This document shows positions 56,017-64,000 of a stretch of 64,000 nucleotides of DNA, one piece after another (position 1 is the stretch's first letter; every line of letters begins with the position of its first letter). The position numbers and the translations under genes are program-made. The notes under the pieces were generated by a model. It made no database searches. It saw only the letters and a list, made by a program, of their open reading frames with translations, and was not told the origin of the DNA. The stretch is from DASSCW01 sp036556325 (GTDB lineage Bacteria > Chloroflexota > Limnocylindria > QHBO01), in NCBI GenBank assembly GCA_036556325.1, contig DATBJR010000043.1, positions 5,138 to 69,137 on the forward strand, written 5' to 3'.

Positions 56017-57648
56017 TTGACTGAGGCCTGGATTCCTGCCGATCACGGCAGCGGGCAGCAGGGCCTGCGCCGCCAGGTTGCGCGCGGCCTGACCTGGACC
56101 TTCGTCCACACCTGGGGCGGCCAGCTGCTGAGCCTGCTGGTGTTCCTGGTGCTGGCCCGCCTGGTCAGCGTCAACGATTTCGGGCTGGTGGCCTACGCCG
56201 CGCTCTTCGTGGCCTTCGCCCAGCTGCTGATCGACCAGGGCTTCGGCGACGCGATCATCCAGCGGCCCAGCGTCACCCGTGGGCACATCGACACCGCCTT
56301 CTGGGTCGCGGTTGCCACCGGGCTGCTGCTGTCGGTGATCGGCGTGGTCATCGCCGCACCGCTGGCGAGTTTTCTCACCGGCAAGGCGCCGGCCGATGCG
56401 CCGCGGCTGACCCCCATCATCCAGGTCCTCTCGCTGTTGTTTGTCATCTCGTCGCTCAGCAGCACCCAGCAGGCGCTCCTGCGCCGCGAGCTGGCGTTCC
56501 GCAGCCTGGCCACCCGCGGCCTGCTGGCGCTGGGCGGCGGCGGCGTGGTGGGGATCGTCATGGCGTTCATGGGCTTCGGCGCCTGGGCGCTGGTCGGGCA
56601 GCAGATCGCGGCCGCGCTGATCGCGGTCGTCACCCTGTGGACGATCAGCCCGTGGCGCCCGGGCCTGGAGGTTTCGCGGGCGAACTTCACCGAGCTGTTC
56701 AACTTCGGCATCAAGGTCGTCGGCTCCGACATCCTGACCTTCCTGTCCCGCAACAGCGACAATTTCCTGGTCGGCATCTTCCTGGGCCCGACGCCGCTCG
56801 GCCTGTACGCGGTCGCCTATCGGATCCTGGACACGACCCAGAAGGTGCTCGTCAGCGTCTCGCGCCGGTTGGCATTTCCAGCCCTTTCGAAGCTCCAGGG
56901 CGACCGGGAGCGGATGTCGCGGGCGTACCTGCAGCTGACGCGGATCGCGGGTTCGGCCATCCTCCCGGGCTACGTCGGCCTGGCCCTGGTGTCGCCGGAG
57001 ATGACCGTCGCCCTCTTCGGTGCCAAGTGGCAGTACGCCGGCGTCGTCTCCTCGGTGCTGTTCCTCATCGGCCCGGTCCTCTCGATCCAGGCGTTCTCGA
57101 CCTCGCTCCTGACGGCAGCCGGCCACCCGTCGATCGTGTTCCGCTTCCGGCTGATCAGCACGATCGTCAACGTGCTCGGCTTCTTCCTGGCGGTGCAGAT
57201 CGGTAAGGACATCCTGTGGGTGGCGTTTGCCTTTGCGTTGCGCGGCTACCTGCTCCTCCCGCTGAACCTGTCATGGCAGCGACGGTACGCCGGCATTCCC
57301 ATTGGCGCGTACCTGCTGCAGATGCGCGGCACCGCGCTGGCCACGCTGGCGATGACGGCGGTCGTGCTGGCAGTGAAGCTGCTGCTGTACGGGGTGCTTC
57401 GACCGACGCCGCTGCTGCTCGTGGAGGTCGTCGCCGGCGCGGTGACCTTCCTGCTGGCGATGTGGCTGCTGGACCGCCGCCTGCTGCTCGAGATGTGGCG
57501 CATCACCCGCCAGAGCGTCCCCGGCCTGCGCCGCTTCTCCGGCGTGCTGCCGCGCGGTCGGCCGCGGGCGCTGGCCGAAGCCTCGCGTGAGCCCGCGGCC
57601 GAGGCGAAAGCGGATCCGCTCAGCCCATCGATCCGGGGCGACGAATGA
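56017..57648 (+). CDS. polysaccharide flippase (Wzx/MVF superfamily), second copy
   Basis: The 543-residue product has about 14 membrane segments: QVARGLTWTFVHTWGGQLLS, LLVFLVLARLVSVNDFGLVA, FAQLLIDQGFGDAIIQRPSV and others matching the lipopolysaccharide-exporter/Polysacc_synt_3 group. LSRNSDNFLVGIFLGPTPLG is a typical central block. The start is TTG 56017 with GAGGAG at 8 nt spacing. It is not closely similar to the flippase at 45.8 kb, so it probably moves a different polymer. It is coupled by ATGA to two TagF-like genes, implying export of a polyol-phosphate-containing lipid-linked chain. The C-terminal 60 residues are hydrophilic. Confidence 0.85.
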   Translation: MTEAWIPADHGSGQQGLRRQVARGLTWTFVHTWGGQLLSLLVFLVLARLVSVNDFGLVAYAALFVAFAQLLIDQGFGDAIIQRPSVTRGHIDTAFWVAVATGLLLSVIGVVIAAPLASFLTGKAPADAPRLTPIIQVLSLLFVISSLSSTQQALLRRELAFRSLATRGLLALGGGGVVGIVMAFMGFGAWALVGQQIAAALIAVVTLWTISPWRPGLEVSRANFTELFNFGIKVVGSDILTFLSRNSDNFLVGIFLGPTPLGLYAVAYRILDTTQKVLVSVSRRLAFPALSKLQGDRERMSRAYLQLTRIAGSAILPGYVGLALVSPEMTVALFGAKWQYAGVVSSVLFLIGPVLSIQAFSTSLLTAAGHPSIVFRFRLISTIVNVLGFFLAVQIGKDILWVAFAFALRGYLLLPLNLSWQRRYAGIPIGAYLLQMRGTALATLAMTAVVLAVKLLLYGVLRPTPLLLVEVVAGAVTFLLAMWLLDRRLLLEMWRITRQSVPGLRRFSGVLPRGRPRALAEASREPAAEAKADPLSPSIRGDE

Positions 57649-58997
57649 GCGAAGACCTGGATCGAGCAGCGTCATCGGCCGCCGCAGGCAAGCCGGCTGG
57701 GCCGACGGAGCAACCGCCGGAGCTCGGCAAGGCGATGTGGGGCCTGACGGGAGCGCGGCCTGGCCTGCGGATGGCGGCCAAGTTCGCACGGCGCAACGCC
57801 ATGTCGGCCGTCTTCCTGGCCAGCCGCCTGTCGCGTCGCGACAAGCGGGTGTGGCTCTTCGGCAACCACAAGGGCTTCCGTGACAACCCGCGCTACCTGG
57901 CCGAGCACATCGTGGCCGAGCATCCCGAGATCGAGGTCTGGTGGCAGGCTCGCAGCCGCCGGGAGGCGGAGGCGGCTCGCGCGGCGGGGCTCAAGGTCGT
58001 GCTGCGCAGCTCGCGGACGAGCGCACGGCTGCACCTGCGGGCCGGCGTGGCCTTCCTCTGCTCCGGCTTCATGGATCTCCGCGTGCCGCGGCTGGGCGGC
58101 GCCTACATCGTCCACCTCTACCACGGCACGGCGCTGAAGCGGATCTCCCTGGACGTCGACTTCGAGCGGTTCGTGTCCGGGTCGCGCTTCGGGCGCTGGT
58201 ACGCCGCGCGGCAGCACGCGGGGCTGCAGTCGCGCCATCGCCGCGTCTCCATGGTGGTTGCGGCCGGTGAGCTGGCCAGGCGCCGCTTCGAGACGGCCTT
58301 CGGCCTGCCGCCGGAACGCATCCCGATCCTCGGTACACCGCGCTTCGACGTGATCCTGGGCGGTCCGGCCTATCGGCGCGTGGCCGGCGACGACCTGCGC
58401 GGGCGCCTGGGCATCGGCGCCGCCGACCACCTGGTGCTGTGGCTGCCGACCTGGCGCGAATCGGGCGACGCCGGCTGGCTGCCGGCCGTCGACAGGGCCG
58501 CGGTGGACAAGGCGCTCGGGGGTTCGAAGGTCCGGATGCTGGTCAAGCCGCATCCCTACGCGGACTTCGACGTCTACCGCCAGCGCCTGCCCGATCACCC
58601 GGCCCTGCGCCTGCTCCGCGAGGATGACACCGACGTCAACGCCCTGCTGCACATCGCCGACACGCTGGTGACCGACTACTCCAGCGCCATGTTCGATTAC
58701 GCGCTGCTCCATCGGCCCATCCATTTCTTCGCCCCGGATGCCGCCGAGTACACCGAGGGTCGTGGCTTCTACGAGCCGTACGACGAGCTGACCGGTGGCC
58801 ATCAGCATCTCGCCTGGGGCACGCTGCTGCCCGCGCTGCGAGAGGCCGCCGAAGGCACGGACGCGGCCGGCCTGGCCATGGCCGAGCGCATCGCCGCGCT
58901 CGCTGGCAACTGCGAGGAGCCAGGCAACAACGAGCGAATCTTCCGCGCCGTCGCCGAGGCCGCCGGCGTGCCGCTCCCGGACGGACGAACGGCATGA
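57645..58997 (+). CDS. TagF/TagB-like CDP-glycerol glycerophosphotransferase, copy 1
   Basis: Probably adds polyol-phosphate units from a CDP-activated donor to a lipid-linked acceptor. It has 450 residues. The GT-B/TagF signature is clear: VWLFGNHKGFRDNPRYLAEH, VHLYHGTALKRISLDVDFER with the catalytic-type His160, AAGELARRRFETAFGLPPER, LGTPRFDVILGGPAYR, LWLPTWRESGDAGWLPAVDR and DTLVTDYSSAMFDYALLHRP, which contains the Ser-rich donor-phosphate loop. The first 60 residues are basic and may bind the membrane. It overlaps the flippase by 4 nt (ATGA) and precedes its paralogue. Glycerol as the polyol is not proven. Confidence 0.9.
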   Translation: MSEDLDRAASSAAAGKPAGPTEQPPELGKAMWGLTGARPGLRMAAKFARRNAMSAVFLASRLSRRDKRVWLFGNHKGFRDNPRYLAEHIVAEHPEIEVWWQARSRREAEAARAAGLKVVLRSSRTSARLHLRAGVAFLCSGFMDLRVPRLGGAYIVHLYHGTALKRISLDVDFERFVSGSRFGRWYAARQHAGLQSRHRRVSMVVAAGELARRRFETAFGLPPERIPILGTPRFDVILGGPAYRRVAGDDLRGRLGIGAADHLVLWLPTWRESGDAGWLPAVDRAAVDKALGGSKVRMLVKPHPYADFDVYRQRLPDHPALRLLREDDTDVNALLHIADTLVTDYSSAMFDYALLHRPIHFFAPDAAEYTEGRGFYEPYDELTGGHQHLAWGTLLPALREAAEGTDAAGLAMAERIAALAGNCEEPGNNERIFRAVAEAAGVPLPDGRTA

Positions 58998-60292
58998 GCG
59001 AGGAGACGCCGCGCGCGATCACGGCGCCCATCAAGGCCCTCCAGGACGAGCGCGGCGCGCGTCGCATGGTCACCAGCTTCGTGCGGCGCATCGGCGGGGC
59101 CGGCATCTACTACCTCAGCCACCTGTCGCGGCGCGACCCGACAGTGTGGGTGTTCGGCAATCACAAGGGCTTCCGCGACAATCCACGCTACCTGGCCGAG
59201 CACATCGTCCATGCCCATCCCGAGCTGGAGCCATGGTGGATCGCCCGCACGCCCGCCGAGGCGCAGCTGGCCAGGGATGCCGGCCTGCACGTGGCCATGT
59301 TCGCCGGCAAGCTCGGGGCTCGCATCCAGCGGCGGGCAGGGGTGGGGTTCCTCTCGAACGCCTTCATCGACCTGCGCTCGCCGTACCTCGGCGGCGCGCT
59401 GATCGTCCACCTCTACCACGGCACCGCCCTCAAGCGGATCCTGCTGGACATGGACGTCACCCGGGTCATGCGTGGCTCGCCCCTGACGCGGGCGTTCAAG
59501 CGACTGCATCGCTGGTCGATCGCCCGCCGGCTGCGCCAGGTGGACCTGATCATGGCCGCCGGCGAGCTCGCGCGGGAGCGGTTCGTGACGGCCTTCGGCA
59601 TCCCGGCGGAGCGTATCCCACCGGTCGGCACGCCGCGCTTCGACGTCATCCAGGGGGGCGCCGCCTACGACCGCGTGGTGCACGGAGACCTGCGCGCCCA
59701 GCTTGGCGTGCAGCCGGACGAGCACCTGGTGCTGTGGCTGCCCACCTGGCGCGAGCACGGGGATGCTCCCTGGCTGCCGGCGCTCGACGCCTCGACGGTC
59801 GAAGCGGCGTTCGGGCGCACCAACGTGGTGATGCTGGTCAAGACCCATCCGTATGCCGACCAGGAGGTCTACGAGCAGCGGCTGCCGCCGCATCCGAAGA
59901 TCCGCCTGCTGCCCGAGGCGGACGTGGACGTCAACACCCTGCTGCGCATCGCCGATACGCTGGTGACCGACTACTCCAGCGCCTTCTTCGACTACGCCCT
60001 GCTGGAGCGGCCCATCCACTTCTTCGCCCCCGATACGGACGAGTACCGTGGTGGACGGGGACTCTACGAGCCGTTCGAGAGGCTGACGGGCGGGCAGCAC
60101 CACACCGAGTGGCACTCGCTGCTGACGGCGCTGGCGGACGCGTCCCGCGGCGAGGACGAGCAGGGCATGGCCATGATGCGCCGCGTCGTCGCCTTCGCCC
60201 GCAACAACACCGAGCCGGGCAGCTGTGAGCGCATCGTGCAGACCGTGGCACAGGCGGCCGGGGTGCGGCTGCAGCCCGCCCGCGCCGACTAG
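58994..60292 (+). CDS. TagF/TagB-like CDP-glycerol glycerophosphotransferase, copy 2
   Basis: A 432-residue tandem paralogue of the preceding gene, joined by ATGA. It keeps all the key blocks: VWVFGNHKGFRDNPRYLAEH, HLYHGTALKRILLDMDVTRV (His142), AAGELARERFVTAFGIPAER, VGTPRFDVIQGGAAYDRV, VLWLPTWREHGDAPWLPALD and DTLVTDYSSAFFDYALLERP. Copies 1 and 2 may act as primase (TagB-like) and polymerase (TagF-like), as in wall teichoic acid synthesis, or add alternating polyols. The stop shares CTAG with that of the convergent nucleotidyltransferase. Confidence 0.9.
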   Translation: MSEETPRAITAPIKALQDERGARRMVTSFVRRIGGAGIYYLSHLSRRDPTVWVFGNHKGFRDNPRYLAEHIVHAHPELEPWWIARTPAEAQLARDAGLHVAMFAGKLGARIQRRAGVGFLSNAFIDLRSPYLGGALIVHLYHGTALKRILLDMDVTRVMRGSPLTRAFKRLHRWSIARRLRQVDLIMAAGELARERFVTAFGIPAERIPPVGTPRFDVIQGGAAYDRVVHGDLRAQLGVQPDEHLVLWLPTWREHGDAPWLPALDASTVEAAFGRTNVVMLVKTHPYADQEVYEQRLPPHPKIRLLPEADVDVNTLLRIADTLVTDYSSAFFDYALLERPIHFFAPDTDEYRGGRGLYEPFERLTGGQHHTEWHSLLTALADASRGEDEQGMAMMRRVVAFARNNTEPGSCERIVQTVAQAAGVRLQPARAD

Positions 60293-61032
60293 GACGGCGG
60301 CGGCTCCAGGAACTTCGGCAGCAGCCGGCGCGCGGTTTCCAGGTCCTCGGCGAAGTCGATCTCGGTCCACGCGCGCCCCCGGGTTGGCACGGCGACGGCG
60401 TCGGCGCCGCCGTCGGCCAGGAGCCGGTTGATGGCCGCCTCGAAATAGGAGCCGATGGCGCCGTCCGCCACCTCCCGCTCGATGGCGTCGACCAGCCCGG
60501 GCACGATCCGCGCCCGGAACAGCCCGATCCCGATGAACTCGCCCGCCGTCCGCTCGTCCGGAAGCTCCTTGGAGAGGTGCAGGATGCGGTCGCCCGCGAC
60601 CTCGGCCTTCATCTGCTCCGGCTCGCACGCCCGCAGGTCGACCGGCAGCGCGATATCGGCTTCGGCCGCCAGCAGGTCGTCGAGGATGGTCGGGTCGAAC
60701 ACCGTATCGGCATGGGCGTAGACGAAATCGTCATGGAGCCGGTCGCGCGCGAACCAGGCCGAGCCGAGCACGTTCGTCACGCTCCAGAACGGGTTGAAGA
60801 CGAACTCCAGGCCGATGCGTCCCGCGGCGCGCCGCTCGGCCGCCGCCTGCAGCAGATCGCGGCGATAGCCGGTGACCAGCACCGCTCGCCCGACGCCGCG
60901 CGCGATGAGCACCTCCAGCTGGAGCTCCAGCGGGCTGATTCCGCCCAGGTCGATCAGCGCCTTCGGCCCGTCGTCGGTGAGGCCGCCCAGCCGCGACCCG
61001 CGTCCGGCAGCCATGATCAGCGCATCGGTCAC
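60289..61032 (-). CDS. sugar/polyol nucleotidyltransferase (LicC/MobA-like NTP transferase)
   Basis: A 247-residue nucleotidyltransferase whose GTG start overlaps the dehydrogenase stop as GTGA. The N-terminal ALIMAAGRGSRLGGLTDDGP and KALIDLGGISPLELQLEVLI match the GxGxRL-PKAL motif of the LicC-type cytidylyl-/thymidylyltransferases. FVYAHADTVFDPTILDDLLA contains the DxD-like metal site (HADT), and RGRAWTEIDFAEDLETARRL gives the C-terminal EIDFxEDL motif of phosphocholine- and phosphonate-cytidylyltransferase relatives. Given the TagF-like neighbours, it could make the CDP-polyol donor. The substrate is not proven. Confidence 0.78.
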   Translation of the reverse strand: MTDALIMAAGRGSRLGGLTDDGPKALIDLGGISPLELQLEVLIARGVGRAVLVTGYRRDLLQAAAERRAAGRIGLEFVFNPFWSVTNVLGSAWFARDRLHDDFVYAHADTVFDPTILDDLLAAEADIALPVDLRACEPEQMKAEVAGDRILHLSKELPDERTAGEFIGIGLFRARIVPGLVDAIEREVADGAIGSYFEAAINRLLADGGADAVAVPTRGRAWTEIDFAEDLETARRLLPKFLEPPPS

Positions 61033-62177
61033 CAGCTCGCCTCGTAGAGGGCCGTCAGCGCGTCCGGATCGGTGGGTCCCGGGTCGTTCTCCAGCGTTCC
61101 CTCGACCATGCCCGCCAGGCGGGGCAGATCCTCGCGGCGGATGCCCAGGTCGCGCAGGCGCGGCTGCAGGTCGATGCGCTCCATGAACGACAGCACCGAG
61201 GCGGCGACCGCCGCGGCCGCGTCGCCCTCGTCCCGGGCGGCACTGCCGATGCCCGCCGCGAAGGTGGCCAGCCGCTCCGGAGCGTGCCGCAGCACGCGGT
61301 CCAGCCACGCCGGCGTGAGCGCCGCCACGCCGGTGGCATGCTCGCTGTGCGCAACTGACCCCAGCGGGTACTGCATCCGGTGCGGCAGGCAGGTGGTGGA
61401 GTTGGCGAGGTTGACGCCCATCAGCATCGCCGCGTAGGCGGCGGCCGAGCGCGCCGCCAGGTCGCCGGGCTGCGCCATCGCTCGCGGCACGGCGTCGAGC
61501 AAGCGTGGCAGCGCCTCCCATGCCAGCGTGCGCGTCACCGGGCTGGCGGCGCGCGAGATCGTCGTCTCCACCGCGTGAGCCACGGCATCGAAGCCGGCGC
61601 GGGCCGTGACCCGCGGCGGGCAGCCGACCGCCAGCTCCGGATCGACGATCGCCGCGCGCGCGGCGACGCCGCGGCCCCGAATGCCATGCTTCCGGCCGGT
61701 GTCGGGGTCCGTCACGATCGCGCCGCGGCTGACCTCCGCGCCGGAGCCCGCCGTGGTGGGCAGCGCGACCACGGGCAGCCCCACCGGGCTGTCGAAGCGG
61801 GGCCCGGTGGCCAGCTGCTCAGCATCCAGCACCGAGTGCGCGCTGACGGCCGCCGCCTTGGCCAGGTCGATGACACTGCCACCACCCACCGCCACCACCA
61901 CCGTCGCCCCGTGCTCCCGGAACGCGTCGGCCGCCGCCAGGACGCTGCCGAGCTCGGGTTCCGCGGTCACCTGGCAGCGGACCACGGCCTCCACCCCCGC
62001 CGCCCGCAGCGCGTTTTCGATCTCCGCGCCGTGCGGTCCGGCGGCGAGCGAGTGCGCGCCGGTGACAAGGGCTGCGCGCTCGCCGAACGCGGCCGCGATC
62101 CTGCCGACCTCGGCCCGCCGGCCGACGCCGAAGGAGACGGTCGTATCGAGCCCGAAGGCGAACGGCTCGACCGTCAT
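61029..62177 (-). CDS. iron-containing (group III) alcohol dehydrogenase
   Basis: A 382-residue NAD(P)-dependent dehydrogenase of the Fe-ADH family. Visible features are FGVGRRAEVGRIAAAFGERA at the N-terminus, VVAVGGGSVIDLAKAAAV (the nucleotide GGGSxxD motif), LPVVALPTTAGSGAEVSRGA, and the metal-site region with VDPELAVGCPPRVTARAGFD, AVAHAVETTISR and CLPHRMQYPLGSVAHSEHAT. It ends at 61029, sharing its TGA with the GTG of the nucleotidyltransferase. In context it may reduce a sugar-derived or phosphonate-derived aldehyde. The physiological substrate is unknown. Confidence 0.86.
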   Translation of the reverse strand: MTVEPFAFGLDTTVSFGVGRRAEVGRIAAAFGERAALVTGAHSLAAGPHGAEIENALRAAGVEAVVRCQVTAEPELGSVLAAADAFREHGATVVVAVGGGSVIDLAKAAAVSAHSVLDAEQLATGPRFDSPVGLPVVALPTTAGSGAEVSRGAIVTDPDTGRKHGIRGRGVAARAAIVDPELAVGCPPRVTARAGFDAVAHAVETTISRAASPVTRTLAWEALPRLLDAVPRAMAQPGDLAARSAAAYAAMLMGVNLANSTTCLPHRMQYPLGSVAHSEHATGVAALTPAWLDRVLRHAPERLATFAAGIGSAARDEGDAAAAVAASVLSFMERIDLQPRLRDLGIRREDLPRLAGMVEGTLENDPGPTDPDALTALYEASW

Positions 62178-62187
62178 CGGCGGCCGC

Positions 62188-63726
62188 TCACAGGTTCTCG
62201 GTGTAGGCCGGCTTCGTGCGCAGCACTTCGCGGTGCAGGCCGATCAGCCGCTCGCGCTCGTCGAAGAGCTCGCGCAGGCTGGCATACAGGCCACGGTAAA
62301 TGCCGAAGAAGTCGCGGTACATGGCCGTTCGGTGCTCGTGCGGCTCGTACTCGTCGCCGAACTCGACGCAGGCGGCGCTGGCCTCTGACAGCGACGCGTA
62401 GCGCCCGCCGGAGACGAGCGCGACCAACGCGGCGCCGAGGGCGGTCGTTTCGATGTCCTTCGTCGTGCGCACTGGCACGCCCAGCATGTCGGCCTTGATC
62501 TGGTTGATGGGCACCAGCCGCGCCAGCCCGCCGGAGGCCGACACACGGTCGATCCGGACGCCGGCATCGCGCAGCCGCTGCGCGATGTCGAGCACCGAAT
62601 AGCCGGCGCCCTCGAACACGGCGCGAATCAGGTCAGGCCGCTGGTGGTTGCGCCCCAGGCCGAAGAAGACCGCGCGGGCATTCGCGTCCCACACCGGCGC
62701 CCGTTCGCCGAGCAGGTAGGGGAGGAAGGTGATGCCGGCCGCTCCGGGTGGCGCATCGGCCGCCTCCTCGACCATGGCGGTGTACGGATCCGCCTCGTCG
62801 GCGTAGAGCAGCTGCTTGGCCCACTCGATGATGCCGCCGCCCAGGTTGTTCGAGCCGCCGGCCAGGAAGTGGCCCGGTGCGGCGTGCGGGGCCACGAACA
62901 GGCCGCCGCCGTCCTCGCTGATGTCGGTGTCGGTCACGACTCGGAAGCTGGTGACCGTGCCGGAAACGTCGCAGGCATCGCCGACATCGGCGACCCCGGC
63001 GCCGTACACCGCGCAGATGGCGTCGTAGGTGGCCACCACGGCCCTGGCCTCGGCCGCCAGTCCGTAGCGGTCGATGAGCTCCCGGCGAATGGGCAGCGAA
63101 CGGCCGCCCGGCGCGACCACCGGCGGCAGCCGTTCGACGTCGATGCCCAGCGTCCGCAGCAGGCAGTCCGGATAACTGGCGGAGGCCTGGTCGTAGAGGT
63201 ATTTGCTGGCGTTGTGGTGGTCCGTGACCATCTCGCCGGTCAGCCGGTGCAGCAGGAAGTCGTTGGGTGTCGCGAACCAGTCGGCCGCTGCGAAGCGCTC
63301 GGGTTCGTGCTCCTTGACCCACAGGATCTTGGGGAGCACCAGGTCGGAGGTGACCCGGCCGCGGCCGGTGCCCAGCTCGGCGAACTCCGCGCTGCCCTCG
63401 ATCCGCCTTGCCTGCTCCGCGGCGCGGACGTCGCTGATCATGATCGCGTTGCCCAGGGCCGCGCCGTCGCGAGTCATCGGCACCAGGCAGCCCGCCGAGG
63501 CGGTGACGCTCAGCAGGCTGACGCCCGCCGCCACCCGGCGATCGGCGAGCACCTCGTCCATCGCCCGCAGCCCGGCATTCCACCAGTCGTCGGGTCGCTG
63601 CTCGACGCGTCCCTCGCCCATCTCGGTGGCAATGGGATGGTGGGAGATCGCCAGCCGCCGGCCGTCCTCGTCGAAGACGACGGCACGCATGCTCTTGAGC
63701 CCGAGGTTCACGACGCAGACGGTCAT
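62188..63726 (-). CDS. FGGY-family carbohydrate kinase (xylulokinase-like)
   Basis: The 512-residue protein phosphorylates a sugar or polyol with ATP. The N-terminal FGGY actin-like domain starts TVCVVNLGLKSMRAVVFDED (an unusual NLG rather than DxG opening) and includes DWFATPNDFLLHRLTGEMVT. The C-terminal domain carries ATYDAICAVYGAGV with the catalytic-Asp region, the GTVTSFRV strand and HFLAGGSNNLGGGIIEWAKQ, followed by RVSASGGLARLVPINQIKAD and ETTALGAALVALVSGG. It starts 12 nt after the aldolase stop, so the order aldolase, kinase, dehydrogenase, nucleotidyltransferase reads as one operon. Substrate identity is open. Confidence 0.85.
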   Translation of the reverse strand: MTVCVVNLGLKSMRAVVFDEDGRRLAISHHPIATEMGEGRVEQRPDDWWNAGLRAMDEVLADRRVAAGVSLLSVTASAGCLVPMTRDGAALGNAIMISDVRAAEQARRIEGSAEFAELGTGRGRVTSDLVLPKILWVKEHEPERFAAADWFATPNDFLLHRLTGEMVTDHHNASKYLYDQASASYPDCLLRTLGIDVERLPPVVAPGGRSLPIRRELIDRYGLAAEARAVVATYDAICAVYGAGVADVGDACDVSGTVTSFRVVTDTDISEDGGGLFVAPHAAPGHFLAGGSNNLGGGIIEWAKQLLYADEADPYTAMVEEAADAPPGAAGITFLPYLLGERAPVWDANARAVFFGLGRNHQRPDLIRAVFEGAGYSVLDIAQRLRDAGVRIDRVSASGGLARLVPINQIKADMLGVPVRTTKDIETTALGAALVALVSGGRYASLSEASAACVEFGDEYEPHEHRTAMYRDFFGIYRGLYASLRELFDERERLIGLHREVLRTKPAYTENL

Positions 63727-63738
63727 GCCGCCGCGACC

Positions 63739-64000
63739 CTACTCGGGTTCATCCGGCACGTGCTCGTTGGCGGCCGCCTGTCGCGCCGTGGCGCGGCCGG
63801 CGGACCCACACAGGTCCATGTACTCCTCTGCCATGCGTCGGATCTCATCCCGGCCGGAGCCGAGGTAGCGGCGCAGGTCGCCCTGGCCCCCCTCCGTTGC
63901 CCATGCTAGGCGAATGCCCTCCGCCATGGCCCGGCTCACCCGGGACGAGATGTTCACCTTGCCGATGCCCGCCGCCACCAGCTGCGGCAGCTGGCCGCGC
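63739..64000 (-). CDS. class II fructose/tagatose-bisphosphate-type aldolase (only the C-terminal part in the window)
   Basis: The frame runs off the right edge: reading - strand from base 63999, codons before the GTG at 63978 give RGQLPQLVAAGIGKVNISSRV, so the protein continues upstream and the start is outside the window. AGIGKVNISSRVSRAMAEG is the conserved GxxKxN motif near the C-terminus of class II aldolases. About 88 residues are visible, ending in a hydrophilic tail. It heads the - strand operon with the FGGY kinase, alcohol dehydrogenase and nucleotidyltransferase, hinting that a dihydroxyacetone-phosphate-derived precursor is used by that pathway. Confidence 0.85.
   Translation of the reverse strand, partial: RGQLPQLVAAGIGKVNISSRVSRAMAEGIRLAWATEGGQGDLRRYLGSGRDEIRRMAEEYMDLCGSAGRATARQAAANEHVPDEPE

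Overview
The window is a contiguous, very GC-rich bacterial chromosome segment (my impression is about 70% G+C) with dense genes, many GTG or TTG starts and no phage, transposon or CRISPR signal. The gene set points to a monoderm-like high-GC bacterium: LytR-CpsA-Psr protein, DUF3048 lipoprotein-like protein, TagF-type transferases, a glutamine synthetase without the usual adenylylation loop, MreB/MreC and the GlgE pathway. My best guess is a Chloroflexota lineage (Limnocylindria-like), with Actinomycetota as the alternative. No 16S gene or species marker was available to confirm this.

Region by region: 1-11.2 kb is an alpha-glucan module. It holds glgE (cut by the left edge), treS, maltokinase, glgX and malQ on the + strand, with glgB convergent on the - strand. 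11.2-14 kb holds a HicB-like/DinB fusion protein and mreB-mreC. 14.1-20.5 kb carries three consecutive secreted proteins (a possible caspase-fold protein, a GH18 glycosidase and a CAP/SCP protein) that share an unnamed C-terminal repeat of about 78 residues. 20.5-30.7 kb is a tightly coupled run: rph, rdgB, four genes for a 2,3-diamino-uronic-acid type nucleotide sugar, a polyprenol-phosphate sugar synthase, a parvulin-type foldase, mazG and a glycosyltransferase. 30.7-35.1 kb has two secreted beta-structured proteins and two sulfotransferases, followed by a tRNA-Pro(TGG) gene. 35.3-44.6 kb holds WecA/TagO, LytR-CpsA-Psr, a diguanylate cyclase, a DUF3048 protein, a Cys/Met-metabolism PLP enzyme, a PucR-like regulator and glnA. 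44.6-64 kb is a cell-surface polysaccharide island: two flippases, an O-antigen-ligase-like protein, glycosyltransferases, a WecG/TagA transferase, an acyltransferase, three more sulfotransferases and two TagF-like polymerases. It ends in a reverse operon of class II aldolase, FGGY kinase, iron-dependent alcohol dehydrogenase and nucleotidyltransferase that runs off the right edge.

How it fits together: the left end stores and remodels alpha-glucan through trehalose and maltose-1-phosphate. Most of the rest builds, exports, anchors and decorates envelope polymers. WecA/TagO starts lipid-linked chains, WecG/TagA and glycosyltransferases extend them, flippases export them, TagF-like enzymes may add polyol-phosphate chains, sulfotransferases and an acyltransferase decorate them, and the LCP protein could attach them to the wall.

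Sequence-level habits recur. Genes are joined by GTGA or ATGA overlaps, several convergent pairs share one CTAG as both stop codons, and TAnnnT hexamers often lie 7-9 nt upstream of starts that lack a Shine-Dalgarno, suggesting leaderless transcripts. No gene-free stretch exceeds 300 bases.
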